Shown here: positions 17,400 through 40,559 of the stretch, piece by piece | Layout: each line of letters opens with the position of its first letter | Numbering within the stretch: the first letter of the stretch is position 1 | Assembly (NCBI GenBank): GCA_027574665.1 | Contig: CM050657.1 | Location: 21,368,700 to 21,432,699 of the forward strand | Direction: 5' to 3' | From: Rhynochetos jubatus | Lineage: Eukaryota; Chordata; Aves; Eurypygiformes; Rhynochetidae | DNA length: 64,000 nt | Made by a program: the position numbers and the translations under genes | The notes under the pieces: generated by a model | Seen by the model: the letters and a program-made list of their open reading frames with translations, nothing else | What the model was told of the DNA's origin: nothing | Database searches by the model: none

Positions 17400-18310
17400 T
17401 GCGTCAGGCAGGGAAGAGGCTCACCTGCCCGCCCCCTGCCCCAGCTTTCGCCGTCACCTCAGCCCTCCCGCACACCGTGAGCCCGGCGGAACTGGGCCCT
17501 GCGCTCCGACCGTCCCGCGGACAAGGCCCCGCGCCCCCGAGCACGGCCCAGCCCAGGCAAACCCACGGCCCCTCGCTGACGCACCCACCCCGCGGCTGGC
17601 GGGGCGCGCCGGCGCTCGGCCTCTTCCCCGCCCTGGCTACGGCTCTTCTGGGCCTCAGCCTAAAAATGGCGGAGGCGGCCGCACTTCCCAGGCCGCTCAC
17701 CCCCGCGCCCGCCCCGCCAGCGGCCCAGCACCAAGCCGCGCTCACCGTACAGCCGCTCCCTCGTACCCCGACTCCACGCCCTGTCGCCTCGCAGCTCGCC
17801 TCGTCTCTCCGACCCCGGAAACCGTCGCCTCACGAACCCCCACCTCGGCCGACCGCCATCTTCCTTCCCCCACCAGCGACCGGGCGGCGCACGCGCCCAA
17901 CGTCAACACCCTCGGCGGCGCGAGGGGCGGGCCCAACGCCCGCGGGGGCACCGCGGCCGGAAGGCTACGCGTACTGCGCAGGCGCGCGAGGCAGGCCGCG
18001 GGCAGCTTCCGCCAGCCTCCGCCGGCGCCACCGGAAGCCCGGCGCCCCCTTAGCCCGCCCCTCGCAGGCGGAGGCGCGAAGAGGTGTGCGCACGCGCACT
18101 GCGAGGCAGCGGCGGGGCGGGCCCGGGGGCGCTGCGCTGAGGACGGTTGCGCCCGGTGTCCCTTTCGCCTTTCGCCGGGGGAAAAGGCTGGCCGAAACTC
18201 AATGCATCAATCCGCCGTGGCGGAGAAGCAGCGCTTCCAGGCCCCCCCGTGCCTGTGCTTTGATAAGGCTGTGGGCGACAAGACCCTTGCCGCCGTGTCT
18301 GCCGGCTTCA
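17400..18310. promoter_or_regulatory. CpG island: WDR33 promoter
   Basis: A block of about 0.9 kb rich in G, C and CpG dinucleotides lies between AT-rich flanks. It lies directly upstream of WDR33, read on the minus strand. Motifs seen are a perfect NRF-1 site (TGCGCACGCGCA, 18087-18098), another near-match TGCGCAGGCGC near 17973, and a YY1-like AAGATGGCGG (minus strand, near 17857-17866), typical of housekeeping start sites. A second AAAATGGCGG is on the plus strand near 17664. No TATA box is evident. The long open frames across this block reflect lack of stops in GC-rich DNA. Confidence 0.8.
17746..17866 (-). other. WDR33: Probable non-coding first exon of WDR33
   Basis: The donor TACG|GTGAGCG ends an exon at 17746 within the CpG island, the right distance and strand for WDR33 exon 1. 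The 5' end is a guess from the YY1-like motif. It carries no ATG in frame with the protein, because the coding start is in the next exon at 3096. Confidence 0.5.
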
Positions 18311-19292
18311 GCCCCCCCAAACCGGGCAGTAGCGGCAGCCGGACGGATTAGTGCTCCCAGACCGCATCGTCTCGCCTAACTGCACTGCTCCGTGTTTCTG
18401 TGCTGCTTCGTGTCAATACGTGTTCACCAAGCAGCCAGGTGCTACAAGAGACTCGCACCTCATGCAATTCCCTTCGCTTCTTCCCCGCCCTCCTTGCCAG
18501 GTTTCAAACCACAGCCAAGAACAACCAACCTCAAAGCAGGTGATGATCTATTTGGGGAGCCTGGTGCCTCTTGAGATCACTACATCTGCTGCACTCCTCC
18601 CTGGGAGCCAGCTGTTGGCTTACAACAAGCAGCAATGGCTCCCAGTTGCAGTGATTATGTCCTTTTACCTAGAGGTGTAGGTGAAGAGGTGCAGAATGGC
18701 CTTTTTTCCCCTGTATAAAAACCGAGTTACAGTGGGAGCAGCTACTGGAAAAGAGGCCTGTATCAAAAGGGGCCACTGAGCTTCATCAAGTAAGATTCAG
18801 CATGCCACCTTGCTTGTGTCTTCCTTCTTCAGTTAAAATTACTGTGATGCAGTTACTGTAATTAAGTAGAAAGCTAACAGTCTGTGACTGTTGCCAATGC
18901 CCCACTGCTAAGATAATACTGGGTGTGACGCTCCCACAGGCTCCACGGAGAGCCATCTGTCCATAGCATCACGTTATTGAGTTTGACTCCTGCTTAGAGC
19001 TGGGGCAGTTAGCAAGCTATTTAAGGAGTCCGTCCCTCCCGGGACGGATACCTGGCTTTGCTAACATCAAAACTGTTGTTTATCCTCACCTCTTTATTTT
19101 CTGAAACGGTCTACAGGTTGGGTGTCTGTGAGCACTTGGGAGAGAACAGGGGAGCAGAGAGGGAGATGCTGCCCAAATGTTCTGTCACTATGGTCACGGC
19201 TAATAAAAGCTTCGCTCTGGCCTGTCCTAAATTGTACTTGCATTATTACACACCTGGAGTCTCCAGATCTCCAACACAGGTTAATAATCACA
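18311..19292. other. Intergenic, WDR33 promoter to POLR2D 3' end
   Basis: About 1 kb of mixed-composition sequence holds no supported gene or repeat. A CTGTATAAAAACC word at about 18711-18723 looks like a TATA box, but nothing downstream on the plus strand supports a gene. Confidence 0.6.
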
Positions 19293-19299
19293 GGCTCTG

Positions 19300-19305
19300 T
19301 TTATT
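19300..19305 (-). terminator. Candidate POLR2D polyadenylation signal
   Basis: AATAAA on the minus strand lies 0.6 kb after the POLR2D stop. A second AATAAA occurs at 19093-19098. Which is used cannot be told from sequence. Confidence 0.45.
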
Positions 19306-19896
19306 AAAAACATCCTCATTAATAAAATCATTATATGCACCTAATGTTTATAAAACACACAGCCTTAATTAAAAATATCTTTTAATTTACACTGAACAAT
19401 AACAGAGAATTATTGAAACTGTAAAAACCCAGTCTTGATCAAACAAATAAAAAAGCCCAAACAAACAAACAAAAAAACCACCACAGAAATTGATGCCGCC
19501 CACAACTAAATCTTCCAAGAGAACAAATTTCTCCATTTCTTAGAAGGTCACAAACAAAAAGGTCACATTTACATTTCTGCTAAAAAAACAGAAATGTGTT
19601 GAAAATTTCCAAATCAGGGAGAGGGTTTTGGAAGAAACAAATACCTGAGCCACTGGGAAAAAGCCTTTTGGGTTCTGTGGCTCTTAAAATACAGGCATCC
19701 TTACCAACAAAGGGGTGGAATAGACCAAAAGGACTACACTGATCTCCAGACTGAACGCACCCTCGGATGACGCAGCACTGCAGTACTCTTTCTCCACAAC
19801 TACCCTTACCCAGCCGGGAGCTGGATTGGTCCAGAGGGTTAAGAAACAAAGTTCCCAGTTTTTTCTGTTCATATGAAGGGAGGTTAAGGATGAACC

Positions 19897-22923
<3,027 letters not shown>

Positions 22924-23110
22924 CGCCGCAGCCGGCGCCGGAAGTCCCGCCGCCGGAAGCGCAGCGCCGCCTCAGCCCCGCCGCTCGCCCCGAGGAGCCG
23001 TCCGGCACCGACAGGAGGTGGGGCGGGGGGGGCTCCGGCCTAGGCGGAGCCCGGGCGGGGCGGGGGGGGGGGGCGCGGTCTGCGAGCGCTGGCCGGAGGG
23101 CGCGGCGGGG

Positions 23111-24936
23111 GTGTTATCATCTGCGCACGGCCGGCGTTACAGCGGGTGCAGGAAAGAGCGGTGACCGCTGTGGGTCACCGAGGAGGAAGCAGCGGGAACG
23201 GGAGGCCTCAGCACCGCCCCCCACCCCCACGACATCAGCCTTCAAAGGTGCGCGTGAGGTCACGTAGAAATTAGAGCCTGGAGACCGACAGCGGCGGGGG
23301 GCTGGGGCTTTATTCCTGCGAGGCCAGGCCAAGTGTAACAGACCGAGGCATCGTGGGCCGCAAGTCTGACGGCCGAAACCACACCCGAGAGCAGGCGGTG
23401 GAGGGAACCTGCACTCGTCTTTTACACGAGCAAATCCGGAGGAAGGTTCCTCCTGCTCAGTCATTTAAGAAATAACTGAAGAGCTCAAAACGGTGCTGGT
23501 TCCCCTCATCAGGCTGTGCGCAGCAGCACCGAGGCAGGAGGTGTATCTTCACCTGTCAGGCTTCACACCAGCAGGCAGCCGCAGCCTGCTCCAGCTTGCC
23601 ACCAGAGCACAGCCACACAGCAAACCTCAGGAAAGCTCCGTACCAGAGTCTTGGTCCGGCTCACTGATTCATACGCCTCAGTCTGCGAGGAAGGAGTAGT
23701 GATATCATAAATAACACACTTTGAAAGGGAGGGTACTTTTTCAGACTATCCAGAAGTAATCTGCAGACCCCTAAAAGTCATAGGCAGGCTGAAAATGATT
23801 ATAGCTCTGCCGACACTGTCATGGGAACGCTGCCAGGAAAATAACTTACAGAGTAGTGTTTTCCCTGGAGAGCTCACATTTAAGTGCCTAACCAGCCTAA
23901 GACTCTTAAAGTAATCATCTTATCAGACCTCACTATGTCATCATGCGCCTTTAAAGAAAGGCAGAAATAGACTGCTGGAGGATTTATGATGAAACCAGCC
24001 CTGCTCTCATGAACTCACATCTGTGCCTAGGTGAATTGTTTCCTGCATGCCCGGAAGAGGAACACATTAAGAATAAACTGTAAGAATATGAAGGGGTCAG
24101 ATCATAGATTTTTAACATTTGTTGTCTAGATAAATGAGCACAGCAGAGAAACTGATTGAAAACTAATTTGTTAAGTGGTACAAGCAGAAGGACATTCTGG
24201 AAGACGGAATGAAAATATCTCTGGGAACATCTGGGCAAATTAAACAATTTCAATTAGGTTTACAAGAAAACAAGGAAATCCATGCCAGATTGAAGACAGA
24301 AGCATTTAGAATCACTTAGAATCCTGATGACTTCTCAAATAACCCATCTACTCAGAACATGATTCTCAGAGCAGTAGGTAGCTTGCAGAGGTTTAAGTTT
24401 CTAATTTCACTTTTGTTTTTCCCCAAGGCTCCGTTCTACTTTAGTATGCAAAACCTAAAACAATTAAGAGAAAGCCAGATACTTATAAGAGTTTATAGGT
24501 ACAGCTAAAGAGGCTATCATGAAAGATGGTTCATGATAGATAGTTCATTATCACCGATGTGTTTGATTAAGAGTCAAATAAGAACATCCTGAATGGAACC
24601 TGCTTCTTCCCCACCCTTTTTTTTTTTTTTTTTTTTTAAGAATTTTAAAAATGCACTTTAAAAGCACAGTAAATGTTGTTCAGCTACTGCATCAAGCCAA
24701 ACATAACAGAATACCTGACTTTTTCTTTGTTATTTTTAAAATGCACTGGCTTCTTCCTCACTAATAATTACCGTTCCAGCATTTATCAATTCGATTGCAA
24801 AATGTGCATAAAAAAGGAAGATAAACTAGATTAAAGTGAATGACTGTAGGAAGTTTCAGGCATATTTACTGCTCGTATCTTAAAATTAACTGATTAAAAA
24901 AAGAAACACACACCCCCCCTCAAAAAAAAAAGACTT
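23111..24936. other. Intergenic, upstream of POLR2D
   Basis: The GC content falls away after about 23.5 kb. A T-run covers 24617-24637. I see no gene: the open frames here overlap in several phases and match nothing known to me. Confidence 0.65.
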
Positions 24937-25586
24937 TGTTACCAAAAATTGTAGGCAAGAAAACTCTCCAAACTAAATGATAGTTTAGAAAACCAACATT
25001 GGTTTATTGCAGCGCTGGGTGCATGGGGTATCTCTCCTCCTAGAACAAGGTTCTTTGTGCTATATTTATACACAAAAATTTCAGGGTTAGTAATTTTCCA
25101 AGCCCACCCCCTTTACAATGATTGGTTAGGGATTTACATACAATTATATTACTGCTACCACATTACTCCACTATTATGCATGCTCAGGAGAAGTGTCTTC
25201 ACCTGGGCAAGGGTCTTTTTGACCTATGGGCATGATTTTTAGTATTATAATGAGCTTTTAATGAGCAAAGTTTGCAAAAAAGGACAAGCTTTTTAAACTT
25301 CTGCTAATTCACTAAAACAGTTCTTAGCTGACAAGGACACTGCTGAGGTACTAATGAGCACGCCACCTCTTGCTTTTGATAAGCAAGGAGGCCCACCCCT
25401 TGTTATCAAACCTTCCAAACCTTGAGTTTTCCTGCTAAACTGGCAGTGTCGTCAAAACAGCTTAACACACAGAGAAAACATTTACAAAACCAGAGCATCA
25501 TCAAAACAGGTTAACACCAAAAATCATCGCAACTGCTGTATTATTCCGAGAGTTAAACGTTGGCACTTGGGGTTGTCAGCCTAACA
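24937..25586 (-). mobile_element. Endogenous retrovirus LTR (solo), about 650 bp
   Basis: The block is bounded by TGTTA at the left and TAACA at the right, the short inverted ends of an LTR. Read on the minus strand it has LTR order: a CCAAT box (25121-25125), a TATAAATA box (25063-25070) and an AATAAA signal (25003-25008), with about 65 bp of U5 after it. No gag, pol or env remains alongside, so it is a solo LTR. Target-site duplications are not evident, and the right end next to a CA run is uncertain. The family was not identified beyond an avian ERV type. Confidence 0.7.
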
Positions 25587-26884
25587 CACACACACATAGC
25601 ATCTGGCCTACGTGTAACACTACTGTCTTATTCTAAAGGTTAACCTGCAGCAGGAGCACGGCACTGCACCAACGCTGCTCCCACCACAGCTTTCCCAGCT
25701 GGAACACCGATGGTGCTGGGGACCTCAGCCTCAGGCCAGAGCTACGAAGGTCTGGAGTAGGGTTCAGAGAGCCACAGAGCCTAGAACTGCATGGACAGTG
25801 GGGATTCCAAGGGCAGCACAGCACTGCACCAACACTGCTCCCTCGTCACGTTTATGATCAGGCCAAATGCAATTTATCGTGAACAGGGCCTCTAGTAGTC
25901 CATATTGCAGGACAGAAAGCACTGACCCTTGCTGGAGACATGGTACTAGGTAGTGGGTTGTTACAGACTGACCTGTGGTAATTTCGACATTCTTACTGTT
26001 TAAAAACAGACCCAGTAACAACTAACTGCACCACCGTAGATCTTAAAAAAAAGCTTAGCTAAGTACCTCTGTATAACAAGAACGAGTAACAAGGAGGTTC
26101 TATTATTAGTATGCCCATATGTTTTAATATGCATTCCTTCTAATTCCAGCACAAGCAATGTTATCTTCCTAGCAGCTTTTTAGCTTTCTAGCAGTAATTT
26201 TGTGTTTTGTGTGGAGTGTCAAAAACCCCTATTTAAAGAAAATGTGAAGTTTTTAATGGATTAAAAGTGGTAAGATTAGGACATTGAAACCTTAATCTCT
26301 TTTCATTGTCATCAACACTTCTAGCACGTGATAAGAGTAGATGCTTGTGGAGATAACATCACCCGCTCAGAACACCGTGTGCCAGTCGCCGTTATTGCAC
26401 AACACACACGCTTGTTTCTGTTCTTAGAGTGTAGCTCTTTAGCTGTAGGCTTTCATACTGTTTTGTTTACTTTTATTCCATTTAAAATTCCATGTCAAAA
26501 ACTACAGTGAGTAAACATGTATGAGCAAAACAAAGTTATAGCAATACCCAGTAATAAAGCGCTAATACACCTCTGAATGCAAAACTGGCTCTTGCTTGAT
26601 CTGTTTTTTAATACACCTAATGACATCTGAACGAACTAACAAGTGGCTGTATAATACATAATTTATGTCAGAATTCATTGATTATAACAGTAGTCTGACT
26701 ACCGAAAAAAAACCCCAAACTATGGTTTAATTATCTGGATATTGGTCAATTTGTAGAGTTACGTACTTGTTCCGAGGAATACGGTAACAATAGTCTTCTG
26801 GGCTATGTTTTGGGAGTGATCATCAAACATATTCACAGGTCATCTCCCAGACTGCAGCAAAACCAGTTTAGGAACTTCTCTATC
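25587..26884. other. Intergenic between two LTR remnants
   Basis: It starts with a short CA-repeat next to the LTR. It includes an imperfect direct repeat, about 23 bp long (CACTGCACCAACGCTGCTCC near 25663 and CACTGCACCAACACTGCTCC near 25824). No gene is supported. Confidence 0.6.
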
Positions 26885-26950
26885 TGTCCTGGTTTAAGCC
26901 TTATCTGGCAATTAAATGCCACTCAGTTGCTCACTCACCTCCGCTCAGAA
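26885..26950 (-). mobile_element. Possible old LTR end fragment
   Basis: TGTCCTGGTTTAAGCC followed by CTGGCAATTAA and GCTCACTCACCTCC aligns by eye with the edge of the solo LTR at 41275 (TGTCATGGTTTAACCCC, CTGGCAGCTAA, GCTCACTCCCCTC). Only about 65 bp can be matched. It would be an older, eroded relative in the same orientation. Confidence 0.42.
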
Positions 26951-29900
26951 AAAGTGTTTCCTGGAGAATTATCTGGCTTATATTTGGCCTGGATTGAACT
27001 ATGCAGTCATATGTACACCCTTTTACCTGGCTTGATCTTCATTACGAGCTGCTGTTACTGCAGTTACAGAAAAGCAACATGCGTGAACAAACCTCTGATG
27101 AAAGAAACCAGACAAAGATTTTATGTCTCATTCCACGTGAAACATAAAAAAAATCAAGTAAAGAAAATATAAAATACATAAAATGTAAAACCAGACGACT
27201 AAGTCACTGTTTTCCAGCCAACAAAGAAGCTGGGAGAATATACTTGGTACCTTACCTGGGCACATGACAGCAGTGGGTGCTGGTTACATGCTTAACCTCA
27301 GCATCTGCCACGCATCACCTGGAAATGACATTAGCCAGAGTCCGTACCGCATAGGGATTTACTTTCTGGCTTTACTACTACTAGAAGTATATTTTCTGAA
27401 AACAGTGTTTTGCTCTTCCTCGATGAGAAGGATTTCATCTTATCCCCCACAAAGGCTGTGGAAAAGCATATAAAGAGGACAGTACAAATAATCTTTATCC
27501 ATTATGATTTATTCTCTACAATACTTCATTAGAGGATAGAGTTCAATTATTTACACTCAGAAGTTATTATATAGGTAGGAGGCAACCAAGTGTAATACAA
27601 AGAATTGGTCTGACATCTCTGCACTGAAGGTCAAAAGAGGTCTCCTGCTTTAAGGAAATAAATTAACCAAAAAAAACCCAACAAAACAACATGTAGTTTC
27701 CAGAATACAAACAGAAAACAGCACTAATAGTCAGTGAAGATTGCAGATGTTTGTCAATGTACTATGGAAACAAATTATTCTGTGCAAAGGTTAAAACGAG
27801 CTCTTAGATTTTCTTACCGATTTTTTGTTGTTATGATAAATTGTAGATATGTGATATTTTGACCATAAAACATTCCCAAACTGAAATGGCCTCAGTTGAG
27901 ATTGACTGTTGAACATTATTAAAAAAATAATAATTAAGAACCTCACAGTGGAAACATTCCAACACTGACAGACTCCAGTGATCAAAGACATTCTCTTGTA
28001 GTTACTGTAAAACAAAGACAATTCCTAATTGCAGCGAGGTTATTTCTCAGTTGTGGTTGTCATGAGAATAAGCCCTTCTAGACCAAAAGGCACTTGCTTC
28101 TAAGGATGAGTTAACTCCAGGTCAAACCAGGTAACAGCTGCTTTGAGGAGTAGTTCTAACCTGCTGTCCCAGCCAAGCATCCACGGGGAAACCCCTGCGT
28201 CAATTGGTCACTGATTTTGGTTGCCTCCACCTCGCGGCAACTCAAAGTACGTTTGGTTTTGAGTTCACCTCTTTCATCCTTATGCACAGCTGCCAGCTAA
28301 TGATCTAGAAGCGGGATTATTTCCTGAGACCACCTGTCCTTGCCGTACATCATTCTGAGCTAATTTAACTCTCGACACACCTCTCAACTGATTTTATAGC
28401 TGGACCCTTACAGGACTAAAGCTGAGGGCCTGTTTCTCAGGCAGCAGACCAGTGTTTCTGATTTGCTAGCTTCTCTTCTCACTGCAACAAGACAAGAACA
28501 CAGTACATATTTAGAGGCATTTTTGTTTGGTTTTTTTTTTTTAATTTTTTTAGTTTTTTTTCCCAAACCGACTGAGTGGGAGATGGAAGTGGGAGAGGAT
28601 AAGGCTCCCCAGTCCCAAACCATCTAGCCCACTTCAGGCTTAAACCAACCAAGTCACTCAATCCTAAAATTCTGTTCTTTAAAAATGACAGCTAACCCTC
28701 CCCACCCCACCCCTAAGTCATCCCCTATTCAAATAAATGAAATCAGGAAAACACTATACACTGCTGAGGACACAGAACAGGGCAAACATCCGAAAAAGAA
28801 ACAGTATTATTGTTGGAAAGCCTGGCGCTGTACGCCTGCATGACCAGTCTCACTGAGCGTGCTCAGGGGTGAAGTTTTAGCACCATTTTTTTGCTTTTTT
28901 TTTTTAAACCTTTTAGAAATTAAATTCTAACATAGAACACTTGAACAGTAATGAGTGTAGCCCTATGTATCATACTGTTTGACAGCTGAACGGTATGTCC
29001 GGAGCTGACCCCACCCTCCCCCATCACTACACGGCACCTGGGAGAGTAATTACAAACCACTCCAGTTTGTAACAAGACCAATTTATTCTGAGCAGCAGGA
29101 ATTCGTGAAACAATCCCTTAATCTTCAATTGCTTTTCAACAACATCACAAGGGAAAAGTGGCAATTTATAAGAATGACCCAGTACCGGAGGAAGGCTGGG
29201 TCGATATTGCACCGTTATCCGGAACAGGACCCCCTCCTTTCCCTCATGTGCTTTTCCAGCGGGAGAACGGGACACCAACGTGAAGCAGAACAGCACAACT
29301 TCGTTTGCTTCTCTAGGATCAGAAGGAGCAGCAGCACGCTGTTCTGAGCTTTCTACCAGCCCTATTCCCTGCCATGCCAGCAGTTTCAGGCTTGAGACAC
29401 CAGCCAGTTTTAAGAGCCGTCATTACCACACGCAAGCGAGCTTCACAGAGATACGCAACCAAATCGCCATTACTTGGCTATGCACTTGTACTTTCCTTCC
29501 TGATCATTGTTGACCCTCCAGAAACTTGGAAAGCAAAACAAAAAAATCCAAACCCCAAACTATATTTTGAAGTCCAGTGACCTCACTGAGAGCACGTCAT
29601 AATTTAGCGTTTACGACATCGCTCAGTGACACTGCAGAATAACAACTGGATAACTTCTCTTCCTCTTCTAGAGAGCATTTCTTGTAATCACCAATGATGG
29701 GAGAAGAAATACAGAATGCACACAAGTTCCACACAGTTTGGGTAATACAGGTTTCCCCACTCACTACCTTGAGGTGGTAACGACTAAACTGTAAGATAAC
29801 AACTTACCAGTGACACTACACAGCTCGATTCCATCGGCCTGCTATAAACTGGAATACAGTTCTCGAGACTGATAGTCACACCAGAGAAAGTGGCTGTCCT

Positions 29901-30263
29901 ATCAAAAGGAAGGTCCCCAAGACTGTTAGCGTAAGTTAAACAAACTTCAGTCACTAGTCTCACTTGTATGACTACAGCCAATGCCTGGCAAATCCCTCCC
30001 CGTCCCTAATCCAGTCAGGCTCCGTTACAAATGTCTGCACACAAAACTTGGTTGTAACAGAGAAGACTGCCCAGGGACACTCAAGTACCTTGTCCTTCTC
30101 ATACACAGCGTGTGCCCTGTCACTCTCTTCCAGGCAAAACAGCATTCCTGTTTCACAGCAGGCTACGTTACAAAGCACTACCTAAAACCCCAGAAAACTA
30201 AACCAAGAGCATTTCTAGAGAACCCAATCTACAGTGGGATCTGGTAATTAAAGCCTTCTTGGG
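26951..30263. other. Intergenic and possible distal AMMECR1L 3' UTR
   Basis: The sequence is mostly AT-rich with no recognised coding exon. Minus-strand AATAAA signals at 29082-29087 and 27508-27513 could end longer AMMECR1L 3' UTR forms. T-runs lie at about 28530-28560. No RNA gene or repeat family is recognised. Confidence 0.5.
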
Positions 30264-30269
30264 TTTATT
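30264..30269 (-). terminator. Candidate AMMECR1L polyadenylation signal
   Basis: AATAAA on the minus strand lies about 620 nt after the stop codon. It is the first signal after the stop that I noticed. Confidence 0.4.
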
Positions 30270-30890
30270 TAAATAATGGATTCCTCTGCAATACCGTCCA
30301 AAGGTTCTTCACATCGTTAAGTGCTTTCTGTCCGTGAGGATGGGGTGCTATCCAGATGTTCAGCCCTCCCCAATATCATCATGTCCACCCGTGATGTGTG
30401 GGGACTGCAATCAGCTCTCCATACAACAGATACGAGAGGTTAAAAAAAATTAAAAAGAACCTAAAAAATGTTTTGTTGGACTCCGTTGCCCAGGCTGCCA
30501 GGGGAATGCTCCTACTTGATCTGGGGGGCTTCCATAGTGAACAACCCAAGTTTCCAAAGTGTCGGTAACACGCAAGAACGGATCAGTCCGAAGTGGCACT
30601 TTCTCTCCAAGAGGTCTTCTGCACCTCATGACGGTTCGTAGGCGTGGAGCCCCAATCCAACTGAACCCCCGGTCAGAGGGAAGGCTGAGATAAGGCTTGG
30701 GCCCCTGAAGTTCTGTCATGCTCTCATCCTCCCCCCAGGTCAGCTGGAAGGCAGACTTGGCAACGGAAGCTAGCATCATAAAATGGTGCAGTAATAGAAG
30801 TAACTGGACCAGGAAGAGGAGGCATCTGCCCCAATGATGTCGTAGCCGTTGGCAGCAACTGGGGAGTGGGACTGGTCATGCAGCCGTGTG

Positions 30891-40537
<9,647 letters not shown>

Positions 40538-40559
40538 TCAAAACTTGCTGCCTGGAGCA

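Noticed and set aside
17216-18379. 387-codon open frame on the plus strand
   Set aside because: It lies across the WDR33 CpG island. Its Pro/Arg/Ala-rich content, lack of any known domain and opposite-strand long frames are what stop-poor GC-rich DNA gives.
30450-30779. 109-codon minus-strand frame just after AMMECR1L
   Set aside because: It sits in the likely 3' UTR, has no splice signals or family match, and is about the length chance allows.
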